Origin: Armillaria gallica
Lineage: Eukaryota; Basidiomycota; Agaricomycetes; Agaricales; Physalacriaceae
DNA: 64,000 nt
Reading direction: 5' to 3'
Assembly: GCA_037576215.1 (NCBI GenBank)
Contig: JBANDB010000006.1
Coordinates: forward strand, 4,216,001-4,280,000
Shown here in pieces: positions 33,989-46,221 of the stretch. Under the pieces are notes generated by a model. That model saw only the letters and a program-made list of their open reading frames with translations. It was not told the DNA's origin and searched no databases. Numbering within the stretch: position 1 is the stretch's first letter; each line of letters begins with the position of its first letter. Made by a program: the position numbers and the translations under genes.

Positions 33989-34514
33989 TGTCACGCACAT
34001 GCCGCCGGCCTCCGCTTCACACCCAGTTCAACTTCAATCCTAACTCCAGCATGACTCACTATCGGACTCCGAGGCCTCCGACCGCTGACCATTACTGTTC
34101 CATTTGATATTTCATTTATCATTTCATTTTACTATTTCACATATTAACTCTAGAACCCGAATCCAGTAGCGAACAGACCACCGCCGGAGTCCATCAGACT
34201 CCGACTCAGATTTACCTACTCATATATATACTCTAGAATTACCTGTAGATACTCAGTTCGAATATCAACTTGGTTTAGCCAAATCTCTCTCTGACTCCAA
34301 GTCTAATCCATTGCTCTCCAAGTCCGCAGCCTCCGCTCCATTGGACTATCCTTACTCTCTATCAAAACCTTTGCTCTCCACGGACTCCATTCCGCAATCC
34401 AATCTTAGGGCTTTGGCTCAAGGGTGACGTTGCTAATAGCTTCGCCAAAGCCCACGCACTCCACAGACCTCCGCTCGTGCGAGTTATCTTTGTCTATTTG
34501 GCACGTCCCTAACA
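33989..34514 (+). repeat. 3' LTR of element E
   Basis: 526 bp from TGTCACGCACATGCC to GCACGTCCCTAACA, with TG…CA termini and imperfect inverted ends (TGTCACG and TGTTAGGGACG). It contains TATATATA at about 34,225. No second copy is in the window; the 5' LTR was lost at the hAT1 junction. Confidence 0.85.
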
Positions 34515-34739
34515 GCTCCAGTTGTCGTGGTCATTACTAGAGTTGCCATGGTCGCCTAGGTGGTTGTATTCAATTCGTTCGGACAATTTCACAGGGGTAT
34601 ATTTTGAAAGAGTGTCGTGGGATTGGTATGGATATACTGGTCAGAATAATTAGCTATGAATGAATGTGTAGGGGCCTCCAAAATGGAGCCCAATTATTTA
34701 TATAAAATTTTTGGTTTTCGCCAACATCTCAAGTGAAAA
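34515..34739 (-). other. 3' untranslated part of element C, truncated
   Basis: AT-rich non-coding sequence after the integrase stop. No LTR follows, because element E's LTR begins at the next base to the left. Confidence 0.5.
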
Positions 34740-36107
34740 TCAAGCAAGTTCTGCTTCATTATGCGCTCCTTCTAGATCTGGGAGGTCATCGAGCGTACCA
34801 TCATCTGATGACGTGAAGAGATCATTGATCCGTGCAGGTGGCACGTCAATGATCACATTGATATCCGGTACGTCAATCTTCTTTCTGGCGAAGTATGGCA
34901 ATAGCCTAAACGCGGCAACTGGTCTTGCGAAGGTTGAACCATCTAATTCACAAAGGAGATATGTGCCGCCTTTATTCCTCCCCAAGATCACTAAGGGGCC
35001 CAAATATCTGGCGCGCATTTTACGATTTAGAGCCTTCTCTATCTGTGTGTTGCACATCAAAACTAAATCTCCCTTCTGGAAGTTGAAGTCTCTGATAGAG
35101 TATTTGTGGTCCTTCTCGAATTTAACTGCAGCATTTCTTCTAGCTTCATAGACTTTAGACCTCAAACGCTCAAGATCTTGAGAACATTTTTGAAGACTAA
35201 TGGCTCAGCGTGCAATTAATGATGTGGTACTGATGATATTGTCTGGTGGCGGCATCAACCATGTAGATTTGACTATGTCCATTGGAAGAAGGGGCTCCGT
35301 CCCGGTGGTGGCAAAATACGGTGAACAACCCATGTGTCTCCTGATCGTTATTTGGTCTGCCCAAAATACAGAATAGGTGTTTTGACTCCACTTCTTTTGA
35401 TCACCATCAGATGCCTTAAACAGGCCTTGACAGATGTCGAAGTGTGGTCTTTCGGCAATTCCATTGGCTCTGGAGTTATAACCAGAGATACGAATGTGAT
35501 TGATATGGTACTTCTTGCTCAAATAATTGATTGCGGCAACAAAGGCGGATCTGTTGTCAGTAACGATCTCGACTAAGGATCCCCAACAGCATAAGATATC
35601 CTCGAAAATCCATTCTCCTAAGGTTCGTGCTGTTTCTTTGTGCAAGCAACAAAATTCTGGATAATGACTGAGCGAACATCTGCCTTGGACGATGTAACGG
35701 TATTGTCCTGAAACTTGCATGATCATGGTGTCCATATACATTTTGGAAAACAAAGGAGTGGGAAGAGCGATGGTAGGCGGGATATAGATTTGTCGGGTTT
35801 GACGGATTTGGCATAGATGACACATCCTTACAAACCAGGAAATATCATACTTCATATCCGGCCACCAATAATGTTCCTTGATTAGCGTGTGTATCGCATG
35901 GAAGCCCTTGTGAGCAACATCATCACTTGAATGCGACATTCGGGGAACAAGACAAGCTGATGTCTCCCATCTATGTTTTTGCGCCATAGCTTTCCTTGTC
36001 TCTCGAAGAAATGAACGGCATATTTCATGAATTTCGCGTATGTAATATTGTCGAATCCTGCAGGTCTCTTGAGGTATAGATGCCACGGCAATAGGTGTGT
36101 TAGCCAT
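34740..36107 (-). pseudogene. Integrase of element C
   Basis: HHCC domain (DVAHKGFHAIHTLIKEH to MCHLCQIRQT, about 35,800-35,920). The core has the second Asp in IVTDNRSAF (about 35,560) and Glu in NGIAERPHFD (about 35,450); the first Asp lies in MYMDTMIMQ. The C-terminal 141 codons (34,740-35,165) include an SH3-like RYLGPLVIL segment and end in an acidic tail, with no chromodomain. A frameshift separates it from RNase H near 36,100 and another lies near 35,200. Confidence 0.8.
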
Positions 36108-38354
36108 TCATCTAGACGTTGCTGCTTTGCAGTACAAGGAACTTTCAAGTAAGGAATGATTTCCATGGAATCTTCGGCAATTTCTTGTTGGAGAACTTGA
36201 ATTAACTTGATTGGCAAATTAACCGTAGGCGAAGTTGAATTAATAAAATGCATAAGCCCATAATGAGTGTGTAAGAAGTCTTCCATGCCGTCTTCAGGCA
36301 GAGGAGGGTCTCCTAGTTGGGGTGGGCATCGCGATAATCCATCTGGACCATGCTTAGAGCCTGGTACATGAACTAGAACAAACTGAAAAGATAGAATGCC
36401 GATAATCCATTGGTTAACTGCTGCTGAGGGTGTGATATCAGGGTTCTTGAGCATTCCCTTGATAGCACTCGCATCTACTTCAACAATAAACATAGGAAGA
36501 CCGATAAGATAAATTTTGCAATCTCCTAAAGCGCAGTAGAGCCCAAATATCTCTTTCTTGGCTTGAGAATATCCACACTCACGTTCGTTAAGAGTGATTG
36601 AACCGAATCTAGCAAAATATTGGATCTTTGGATTAACAGGGTCACACTGTGCTAGATAATATCCAACTGCGGCAGGTCCTGTATCAACGGCAAGTATAAC
36701 AGCTCCGGTTGACGTGTAACTGAGCGGCCTTAATGCCGGGCTGACTCTGACTGCATCTTTAAGATCTTCTTGTGTGGCAATCTCTGCTGATTCGAATTTG
36801 AAGGGAATGTCTTTTCTGAATAACTTGGTAATGGGTAAAGCTCAGGTCGCGAAATTATCGATGAATATTCGTAGGACTCCAATGGTACCAATGAAGGCAC
36901 GCGCGTCAGAGACATCAATACAAGGTCCCCATCGGAGTATTGACGAGACAATACTTTCGAGAGGTAGTCGGCCAGCATACGTGCATCTATGACCTAGCAT
37001 GGTAATTTCGGCGCAACAAAGGTAGGCTTTCTTGCCTGAAAATGTGCCTCCACAATATTTCATGCGTTGGACAATCTGGTTTAGGTTTTGGAAATGTTCT
37101 CAAACAAAACGTCGAATGCCGGTATTGAGAGGAATGGTTTCGTAGCCTCCTATGATTTCGTATCGAGTTTCTGGTCCTCGAACTGGGACGTCATCAATGT
37201 AAGGAATGGTGAACTCTGGGATTTCGGGTTGTAGAATGAAGGTAACATCGTCATGGAATATTGGTACGGAATTGGTCCAACCCATGGGTAAAGTAACGAG
37301 TCGTAGTGCTCCATAAGTAGTTTGGAAGGTGGTGAGGTCGCAAGACAACTCTGCCAATAGACGTTCATTGTATCCAACGAATAAGTCTAGAGTAGCGCCG
37401 CATGCATGACCTGCAAAATGTTCTGCAAGAGGGTCTGTTGCCAGTGGTAATCCAGAATGAGCAATCGTAACTTCGTTCAACGGTTCTAGACTGTGAACTA
37501 TACGAAGGCTTTTGCCATCTTTCTTTAAAACTGTAAACCATCTCGAGCGGTAGGAGGAATTAGAAGGTTCATAAATGCCTGCGTCAATCTTTGTCTTGAT
37601 CATACAGCAAACTTCTGCATAAATGCCTGGAGGTATAGGAATATTTCGTAGAACCCAAGGGGTGTGTTCGACGACTGGAATATCGATTGAAGGGAAGAAA
37701 TCTTTACAAAAACTGCCTCGTTCTGAATCCTCCCATGCGAATGCTTTCTCCTGAACCGTCATGAAGTGATGCATGAGCTTCATTTCTTCTGGCCAAAGGA
37801 AACCATCGTTATGGATGGAGTTGATGTACTCCTTGTGTTCTTGGGTATAACGTTCGGTGGGAATGAAAGGGGGTGGTGTTGGAGATAACATAGGTATTTT
37901 GGCTAATGGATCTCCTCAAATATTGCGAACGATACGGAATTTATCAGGCAAGGTTGCAAGTACGGGCTTTGTTTTCAAAGCTACCAGCTTGTACTTCTTG
38001 CCTGCGAAAACTGAGACTTTCTTAGAGAACCATGGCTCGTAGGATTGATCTCCAATAATATTAGAACCGTATAGATGATACATGTAATCTTGGGGCTGGG
38101 AAACGAAACTGGAATCTGAGAAATCTTGAGGAATCTGAGTAGGAATAGAATATAATGGTAACAATTGTTCGCGGTCTGTTGGTAAAGAGAATTTGGCATT
38201 TATTAGGGTCGCAAGCCGATAAATATTGGGTTGAAGCTTTTTCTGAGTCAAATTCGGAAGTGGACGCCATGTAGGCAATAATTTTAGGTTCTTGATTCGT
38301 GTCTAATTCAATGACGAGGGCAATCTCCTCTATATCGTTGTTGGGTTCTTCTAG
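36108..38354 (-). pseudogene. Reverse transcriptase and RNase H of element C
   Basis: The RT frame includes FIPTERYTQEHKEYI, WVLRNIPIPPGIYAEV, YRSRWFTVLKKDGKSL, TTFQTTYGALRLVTLPMGW and an intact catalytic YIDD (about 37,190) followed by VPVRGPETRYE. Then comes MKYCGGTFSGKKAYLC and GTIGVLRIFIDNF. RNase H has VILAVDTGPAAVGYYL, SQAKKEIFGLY and FIVEVDASAIKGML, and GSKHGPDGLSR is the usual link to integrase. Stops at about 37,916 (TGA), 37,100 (TGA where Trp is expected in RRFVWEH) and 36,842 (TGA where Arg is expected) break it, and a frameshift lies near 38,280. Fingers and palm are otherwise complete. Confidence 0.85.
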
Positions 38355-39413
38355 TCAATTTTCCCAGGAAAATGGGACATGGTTAAGGATACGGGGATGA
38401 CCACGAGGAATTGTCGGGATGGTGGCGGTCTTGCCAGTATTCGGATCATGGATGGTAATGGTCTGGTTTTCGTCCGAATAATTGCGAACAATGCTCTGAG
38501 TTAATGTGTCGAAGGGTCTACCGAGCAAGATATTGTAGGCAGATTGCCAAATGACGTGCACTTGCAAGTATAGCGTGATATCTCCAAACAAAAATGCAAC
38601 ATTCCGTGCTAGACCCAAGGAATAATTTGTAGTTCCATTGGCTGACTGCATTTCCAATATAACCGTAAGATCATAGATCAGCCCCAAGTGCAAGCACACA
38701 GCTTCTGACATGGAGATCACTTGTGATCCGGGATCAATGATGCACTCAACTTTGAGCTGATGATCCACCACTGGGACGATGGATCTTAATGAAATAGAAT
38801 CTGCTGCACATTTCAAGGGTCCAATCTTCTCCCCTTTCTTGATGCGAGCTTCGTACGGGTCTGGGACGACTGACGATCCTGCCGGCGGTTCCTTCTGAGC
38901 GTTACTGGTCTGCTCGAAAGTCTGCACAAAATTATCCGGCATGCTGTATAAAAGAGTGGATGTTTTGCCATTTTCGTGGTCTTCTGGCGCCTTTACCATG
39001 ATCTCTACGGTTTTGGGTCTGGTAAACGGTAAAGCTACCTCCTTCTGGAACTGTTCCACGGTATTTGGCACTTTGCGCTTTGTGTTATCCTCCTTAATCA
39101 TTTCCCTGATTGCTGGTGATAAAGAATATAACTCTTGATGCGACAATGTGATCGTGGAGTCAAGCGCACACTCGTAGACTTCTCGTGCAACATGCGAACC
39201 TTCTATCAGCGCCCGCGTCCTATAAGCAGGTTCATTGTCTTTGGGATGCTTGTGGACATCTGGCTTTGCACCCATGTTACAAACTGCTGGCGGTGCATAA
39301 TTGGCTGGCTTTGCTGCAGCAAATGAATGAATATCTTCGGGGATGAGCTGGGCTACATGCTCCTTGACTGGCGCATGCTCGGGTACTGCTGTGACAGTCT
39401 TGGATGAATCTTG
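38355..39413 (-). pseudogene. Protease region of element C
   Basis: Same frame as Gag upstream and separated from it by one TGA. A retropepsin-like fold is indicated by VECIIDPGSQVISMSEAVC (about 38,690-38,745), in which the site reads DPG and not D-S/T-G, then LGLARNVAFLFGDITLYLQ and YNILLGRPFDTLTQSIV, the flap and C-terminal LLGRPF hallmark. It stops at TGA 38,355-38,357, again a CGA-to-TGA candidate. Confidence 0.8.
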
Positions 39414-41738
39414 TCACAGAGTAGCAGGTGGTGCATAGGATGGAAACTTGGAATGAATATTCTGATCATTGCAGTGGACTACCATCTTAGCTTTCTCGAA
39501 TTGACATGGAGAATAAGACTCTATGATAGCTGCGGCAATTTCGTTGTCTTGCTTGGTCTGAGCAGGTACGGCAATATTGTCTTTGTCATCTGAATATTCG
39601 ACTAAGTCGGGCATGCCATCATAATCTGGGGTAAGATCTTGATCGAAGTGATCGTGAATCTTAGGTATGGCAACCTCCTGCTCGTCATCAAACACTGCTT
39701 CTTCAGCGGCCTTCTGACTAGTACGAGTTTGTTGACCCACTGCCTTAGTAGGTTCTTGCGGAACAGCGGCCTCCGCTTTTGCTGCGGGAGCTGCCTTCTT
39801 GGTTGGTCCACATTTAAGGCGGGGAATCTCGACTACGACCTGGTGAATCATAGTATCTGTAGTGTCTGCGGTATTCGGACTGGACAAGTCTTCTTCGGCA
39901 ACGTGCATGAACTGTTTGATGCCCTGGATCTCTTTTCCAATAGCTTCGGATTTGGCAATGAGTGCCTCGAGGCGTTGACACGCATCAATCCCGGAAACGG
40001 GCATGCTAAGTGACTGAGCGTCTGCATTAACTGGCGAAGAACGTTGCCAGCTAAGATGTGGAACTGGCTCGACAATGGTGTTCATCAGCTGATTGACGAT
40101 GCTGATCTGGCCTGGATTCTGACGGTGCCATTCTTCGATGCGATCTTTAAGCCAAGTGCCTTGGAGACCTCTAGGGACCCAAGCGCCAGTGGACAGGACG
40201 ATCTTCCCATCTATATTGCGCCTGCATTTCCCTTCTTTAATCATCTCCTCGACTTTGAGACATTCTCGAATAAAATGACCAATTTTGCCACAGAAACTGC
40301 AATTTTGGCCAGTTGCCGTATTAGCATAACTGCTCTGCTGCGGTGGACCGGACAAAAACGATCGTTGCTGAGCTTTTTGGAATCGATCATTCGAGTTTAG
40401 CTGTAATAATGTCTTGCCAAGTTTAATGAGCTGATTAATATGCTCCATCTTTACTTGGGGTTCCACAGGTTCCTCTTTTATGCAAACGATTGGCTGAGGT
40501 TGTGAAACTGGACCGGGATACAGCATCTCTGATGGTCTGGCTAGACCAGCGTCATGAAAACTCTGAGTAGGCATACTGCTAAGAGTGCTTTCTCCTTTAT
40601 TTGTGCCTTGTAAAATGAACTGAGCGGCTGCGTAAATATCACTGAGGTCGTAAGGGTCTGCTGGATGATGGTCTGGTAATTTGATCTGGAGTCGACGGGC
40701 AATGGCATCCCAAACGTGGTTAGGAAAGCCTTTGCTGAACATATTGCCGGTCTCATGGTTCGACAAACAATTATTTGTGACCAAATGCTTTACTTTGGGG
40801 TAGAATTCTCGATAAAACACTCTTAGGTCTGCAAGATTATCAACTTCTTGCATGTTTTTTCCAATGACGCGCTCGAGGTCATGTCTCTCGTATTTATGAG
40901 TGGTACTAGCATCAGGATACTGAGCAACTATGGCATCCTTGAAATTTTCGTAGGTTTTGCCAGTGTCGCTATACTCGGGCAAGCTCTCCCAAAATTCGGA
41001 GATGACGAGACCAGGATAGTAGATAAACCACTTCTTTTTATCGGCTTCTGCATTTATACTATGATGGGTGAAAAGGTCTTTGATATCACTGATATAACAT
41101 GTCAATTCGCGTCCAGGACTAATTTCGTCAATGATATTTGGAGCGCTCTTCTCCTTTCAGAATGGCATAGATGCTGCTGCCATGGCTGCGGGTTGCTGGA
41201 CTGGCTGTTGAACTGGAGGTTGTACTGGGGGCTGTACGGGTGGTTGTGTGCCGGGCTGCGCTATGGGGGCTGGTTGTTGATTCAGATTGACTGGTGGTAA
41301 AATGGGAAATATGGGAAAATAAGAGGTGGAAGCCTCTGCCGGTGGATCAAAAGTAAGGCTTTGTTCGAAGGACTTGTCCTTGATATCAAAGTTTATGGTG
41401 GTAGCAGAATCTGGTACTAATTCGTCGCTAGATTCAACAGATTCTTCTTGTCGGTAATCGGTGAACAAGGTGGATTCTACATGGTAGCCTCCAAAAGCTT
41501 GTCCAGAATAAGGTGTGCCGGGGGCGGTTCCGTAGTTTGAACCAAAGAGTTCTGCGGTAACTTCAGTTTCTTCGTCGTCTTCTGGTCCAGAAAATGATAA
41601 ATTCTCTCTTTCAGAGATGTCTAATTCTTCAGGAAATGGGGATGTGGGGGATTCAACGAAAGACCCAGAAATGGGACTACGAGGGGAGTCTGGTAACAGG
41701 GTTTCTGTAGCGAGTGTCGAAGATGACGCTTCAGACAA
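39414..41738 (-). pseudogene. Gag of element C with CCHC zinc knuckle
   Basis: Starts MSEASSSTLATETLLPDSPR at 41,738. The N-terminal 190 residues are Ser/Pro/Glu-rich and end in PPVQPPVQPPVQQPVQQP repeats. A TGA at 41,157-41,159 is in frame with the capsid-like domain that follows (TCYISDIKDLFTHH, KKWFIYYPG, FKDAIVAQYPDA; 41,105 downward). A knuckle CSFCGKIGHFIREC lies at about 40,258-40,300. The frame ends at a TGA (39,414-39,416) that also fits a decayed Arg codon, since the protease continues in the same frame. Gag and protease were probably one polyprotein. Confidence 0.82.
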
Positions 41739-41979
41739 TGCTAAATGGGCTGTATATTCTTGTAACTGAAGACATGCAGAGGTATTTCGAAGGCCTCTGC
41801 CTGGAACTGGGACATAAGGTGTTTTACGTTCGAATTTTCGTGAAATGGTGAAGAATTCGGGTTCGCAGCAAGTATAAGCTCGCTACGAAGGGCGAATTAA
41901 AAGGTGATAGGCGTATATAAACGCGATCAAAGAATTCATCTGGGATGTGAACTGATCCCCTCGTGGTAGGCTCCAGAAA
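41739..41979 (-). promoter_or_regulatory. Leader and primer-binding-site-like sequence of element C
   Basis: In coding orientation the LTR ends CCCATCA, then TTTC, then TGGAGCCTACCACGAGGGGA (about 41,956-41,975). A TGG start within a few bases of the 5' LTR is what a tRNA 3' end (CCA) would pair with. The tRNA could not be identified by eye. Confidence 0.55.
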
Positions 41980-43715
41980 TGATGGGCCTAAGACTTCCAT
42001 GGCAACGGCAACACCAACTCGGAATGAGCTTGGTCAATTAACATAGTAGCATGGCAATCAAGGCGATCATGTGTGCGAGTGGTTCGGGGCACCTCTGTGC
42101 AGTAGAACAATTCCTCTATATGCAAGAATACACTGCAACTTTAAGTCTGTGAAGTAGTACTGCTTGGTAGTCGAGTACTAAATGCTATGGCTTCAAGCCG
42201 GTAGGGATCTCTTGAAATGAGAGGGAACGAAAATGGGTATGACGTGAATACCACGAATCCATATGAGAAAACGTGCTGTGAGACTAGAAAACATTGCTCA
42301 ATGGTAATCAGAGCAGGGTGAACGATGGAGAATAGACTAAACAGTCGGCAATAGTCTATGGGTGAGCGAGGTGATGAGAAAACGGCATGGGGACTGCGAG
42401 TGGCAAAATAAACGTGGAACGAGGTGCTGAGGGTGGACTGGCAAGAGAAAACATGGAACTACAAAAACTGGCAATGATACTGGTCCTATATAATGCGAGG
42501 GTGCTGAGTCGATGTCGAAACTGGTCTGGTACTGAAACAATCCTATCCTATGTCAAACTAACCTTCAAGTCCACTCGAGGGACTGATACTATACAAAAAC
42601 TTGCTGAACTGATCCTAAGTCTGCTCTGAGACTACCCAAGTGGGCGATGATAACGATGGCGAAAGAGCAACAATAAAAACTCCAATGGTGTGAAAGTGAA
42701 ACGATGATGGCCTATAAAAGATAATGTGGGTGAGGTATGGCGCGGCGATCACGTATTGGCACAGTATGAGCGTGCACCAATAGTGTTAAGAGCAAAGAGC
42801 ACATAGTGAAGGACTCTTCACAGTTAAAACCATGAGATAACTCTGGTGAGCTCAAGAGTCGACGTGCGATCAAGAATATGCTGGTGCAAACAATATATTG
42901 CCATAGAACAGTGAATAAACGTTGTTTACTGGCGATAGACTAGAGCGTGATGATAATTGACGTAGTCTGGGGTCAACTGGAGATGAACTGCTCTAAAAAT
43001 GCGGTTTCTACCTAGTTTTTATACTACAAGTACGATTTTATAAATAGAATATTCATCGAAGCCTTAGTAAGGCTGTAAGTCCTTGGCTTTTGTAATAGCC
43101 GTAGTAAACATATGGTATCTGTGGTTCTAAAGTAACAGCAAGTCCTCGACGTTGCTGTGAATGGATGTGAACCATGTGGTTTTATTGAGTGATGAGTGGA
43201 TCATGAGGTGCTGTGTAGCTGCGGATTATTGAGCTGCAGTTGCTGTGCTGAGGTGTATGCATGGGGCAACGATAATTTGAAGTCTTGGCACTGTAACAGC
43301 CTTAGTAAACGCGGTCTATAGTTGCCGTAGCTGTAATTATCGTAGCTGGGAGGGTACTCACATCAATCACATCATTTCATTAAATGATTGATGGGCACAT
43401 CAACTAGTGCTTCTGAGTGATATAGCAACCCTGTTTTAGGATGATTGTCGATCAAAGGTGCCTTGCCATGATGGGATACGGTAATTGTGATGCGAGGCGA
43501 GCTGGGAAGGATAATGGAGTGCATGAGGAGTGGATGTCACGGTTTTAGGACTGGATCTGAATGTTTGTGGCATATACTGCGAAAATCCGTGGTATTATCG
43601 AGTGTTGGCAGTGTTATGGAGTGTGTGAGGATTATAATGGCGTCGTTTTGAAGGTATTGAGTGATGGATGGCTAAATCCGCAAATTCTGAGCGTACAGAG
43701 CCTGGAGGCTCATCA
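41980..43715 (-). repeat. 5' LTR of element C
   Basis: 1,736 bp, inverted relative to C1 and C2, from TGATGAGCCTCCAGG (at 43,715 reading left) to GGCCCATCA at 41,980. A TATA-like GTATAAAAAC lies at about 43,016-43,025. The outer flank TCGG has no partner because the 3' end is missing. Confidence 0.85.
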
Positions 43716-46213
43716 TCGGTTATGGGGAAGTACACTCAGTGCATTTTACTCTCTCTTTGGATGCCGTTCTCCACTGACACATAGCTGTTGCAGGTCTTAT
43801 GTATGAATCATCACATGCCACAAGTGATATTTTGTGGTGCAGTTGTACAGGTCAACTTGAATGGTGTCATCATTCTACCTTCAAGGAACAGCCTTTTAGA
43901 TATTCTATCCAACCATGCTGGACTTTCTCACTACTCCCCTCAAATGTTTCCTTGCCTCATTTGTCCCAAGCATGGACCTTCCCCTCAAGCGAGAGCAATA
44001 GCTCTTCGCGTGCTCACTTGGCCTCTGGATATCCAAAGTCGGGCGGGATAGGTTGTTCTGGTACTGGCTGTGAAAGATATCGATTGACAACAGCAATTGA
44101 TGATGCAAACAGGATGTGTACACCCTTTGCTGACAACTCCTGGGCAGTCTTGACCATGTTGATGAGACACCGATTCGACAAGACTGCTGTTCTTCAAGCT
44201 CTGCGAAGCACTCGTCAAAATACCTTGCTCTTTCCTTCGACCAAGATGCACAATGAACTTCATGTTTTGACGCTAGATTATTGGTCTCATGAAACCACAA
44301 TTTACTGTACCCCATCCCTCACATGCTTTCCCATGCATACACAAATACTATCAGGCTATTTATGCATACCCTAGTGAAGAGACTGAAAATAGTCCTGAAC
44401 CTGAATTAAAGCGATGAAGATGGGTATTGCATTTGTGGTCAAGCTACAGGAGACTACAGGTTCTTTCCAGCAAGGTCCCTGTTGCCGGCATCGCGGCGGG
44501 CCCTTGTTTAAAATGGAGATTGAGCATCATTGAGATCTGACACAAGACTCAGACCTGCCACGCCCCGCGATGGCCCACTGCTTCATCTGTAGGAGCATGC
44601 TGGTACCTCATCAATTTGTTGTTCACATCACCAACATCTACACACTCCACTTTCGATATAGCCTGCAATTCTTGCATATCATGGCTAGCATGCCTTCTAT
44701 CTGTGCAGAGCCTGGCAAGCCTTTCCAGTGGGAAGTTCGACATACTTGGACCCTTGCTTGGACCGTCACCAAATACTGCATACCGGAAGGTTCATTTTCA
44801 TGTGGAATGACATTCACCATTGAATGGAACACAACAGGTATCACACTCCATTTCCAAACAATAACTCTTCCCCTACGCATGTACTCCGCAATATCCTGAC
44901 CTTTTGTTTTAGCCTTCCACACTGGCATTCCATTCCTTCTTACCTCAGTAGTCTCGACTCTCGGCGCATTCGTGCACATTCACCTTCATCCGTCTGCTGT
45001 GTTATGATTGGGAGGCAACCATTGCTCTCTAACCTTCGGGCGGCAGATATAATGAGTCCTCTTCAATGACTTGGTGTCCAGGGTAGTACATATCAATTCA
45101 GCAGGAGTCCATCCGAGTCGACATATGGATGGCAAAATTGTGATGATATCAGGGAGATGAGATGTATGTCTTATTGTGACAAGTTCTCATGGATCTTGGT
45201 GGCCTGGGTGTCATACGTGCATGGATGTCTTCCCCTCCCTTGGTGCAGTTCCCGTACTAAATGGGACAGTGACACCCTGCCCCTAACTGGGAATCTTCAA
45301 CATAGACTGTGAGTTCCCTTGTGCATGGATGATATGATGTGGTTTCCATACTTCAGCTGGTACATGTGGCAGTGACCCCGACAGTTCTTTCCGGTCCATG
45401 GGAAGCTCCCTTTTGCATAGATGAAGAACCGGTGCTCTCCGCATGCAAATGATAGGACAAGCCCCCCTCCAATCCTCGAACACCATGGCATGCACTCTCA
45501 GCTAGGCACATTCTATTGACTCCACCATAGCAGGATTACACAGACAATTACCATGCCGGTGGTGTATTTTCCATAAATGATCCTTTCAGCCACCATTTAC
45601 CTGAACCTGGTTGCAGACGGTTCTCACTCAGATGCAACATTGTAACTCGCCTTCTAAAAGTTGCCGACTGCTACATAAACACCATATAAAGTTATTTTGC
45701 CTTGTTTCTTTCCAAAATTCATAGTACCAAGAGGGGCGCAGACATAAAATAGCCGACATGACCTACATTTTCGCGTTTAAGGCCTGGCCCCACCCCCCCT
45801 CCCCTCCCCTCCTTCCATATAGGGTAGTAATATAGCTATATTTGGGACGCTTAGTCATAGTATTTGTTGGCAGCAACTTCTTGCTAGTTGCTGGGTACAT
45901 GCCGGACCTCGCAGCAACTGATTCCAGCACTGTTCCAGTAACACAAAAAGGCTAGAATGTGTAACAGAATGTTCAAAGGGTTACATTTTGATCAATTTAT
46001 TGACTTAATGCCTCATGAGGACGTATCAAACTGCTATATAAGGTAAGTCAGTTTTGTGTTTAAGGTCAGCACCCCTCTCCCCCTCCCCCCCTACCCCCTT
46101 TGCTGGATTTTAGCCACACGCCCCTCTTGCATAGTACGGTCGTGCCACCTATGGGTAGGATGTCATAATATCAATACTATTAGACCTCAGGATCGTCCAA
46201 TGATACCTTTCCT
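43716..46213. other. Unassigned region with two C-rich repeat blocks
   Basis: 2.5 kb without a gene I can support. Open frames up to 191 codons (43,799-44,374, plus strand) are on both strands, have odd composition, and match nothing I know. At 45,771-45,812 and 46,054-46,100 there are two similar blocks, GTTTAAGG followed by a long run of C/T (CCCACCCCCCCTCCCC type). A GAGGGGCG motif beside the first is inverted beside the second. Confidence 0.5.
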
Positions 46214-46221
46214 CGTATAAA
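46214..46221. repeat. Target duplication of hAT2, left (CGTATAAA)
   Basis: Perfect 8-bp match to 51,382-51,389, the size made by hAT transposases. Confidence 0.93.

Larger units (their letters stand above)
25358..34514 (+). mobile_element. Ty3/gypsy chromodomain retrotransposon E, 5' truncated
   Basis: A plus-strand element with Gag (missing its N-terminus and 5' LTR), protease, RT, RNase H, integrase and chromodomain, an antisense gene, a polypurine tract and a 526-bp 3' LTR. Its left edge is exactly the hAT1 end. Pol is nearly intact and keeps all catalytic residues I checked, so E is younger or better preserved than A and B. Solo LTR C2 is inserted in it. Its 3' LTR abuts the 3' region of element C at 34,514/34,515. 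Confidence 0.9.
34515..43715 (-). mobile_element. Ty3/gypsy retrotransposon C with long LTR
   Basis: Minus-strand element with a 1.7-kb 5' LTR (41,980-43,715), a primer-binding-site-like sequence, Gag, protease, RT, RNase H and integrase, ending at 34,740 without a chromodomain that I can see. The 3' LTR is missing; the 3' untranslated part is cut at 34,514/34,515 by the end of element E. Long stretches of the polyprotein stay in one frame (41,738 to about 38,300, and 38,278 to about 36,200) broken by TGA codons that fit CGA-to-TGA changes. The family also left solo LTRs C1 and C2. Confidence 0.88.

Noticed and set aside
36774..41300. Many plus-strand frames across element C (for example 39,639-40,013 and 40,848-41,300)
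   Set aside because: All lie opposite recognised Gag, protease, RT and integrase motifs.
30464..43715. Copies C2 and C3 of the 1.7-kb repeat as the LTR pair of one element
   Set aside because: They are in opposite orientation, C2 has its own perfect CCGG duplication, and its removal restores the antisense gene. C2 is a separate solo LTR.
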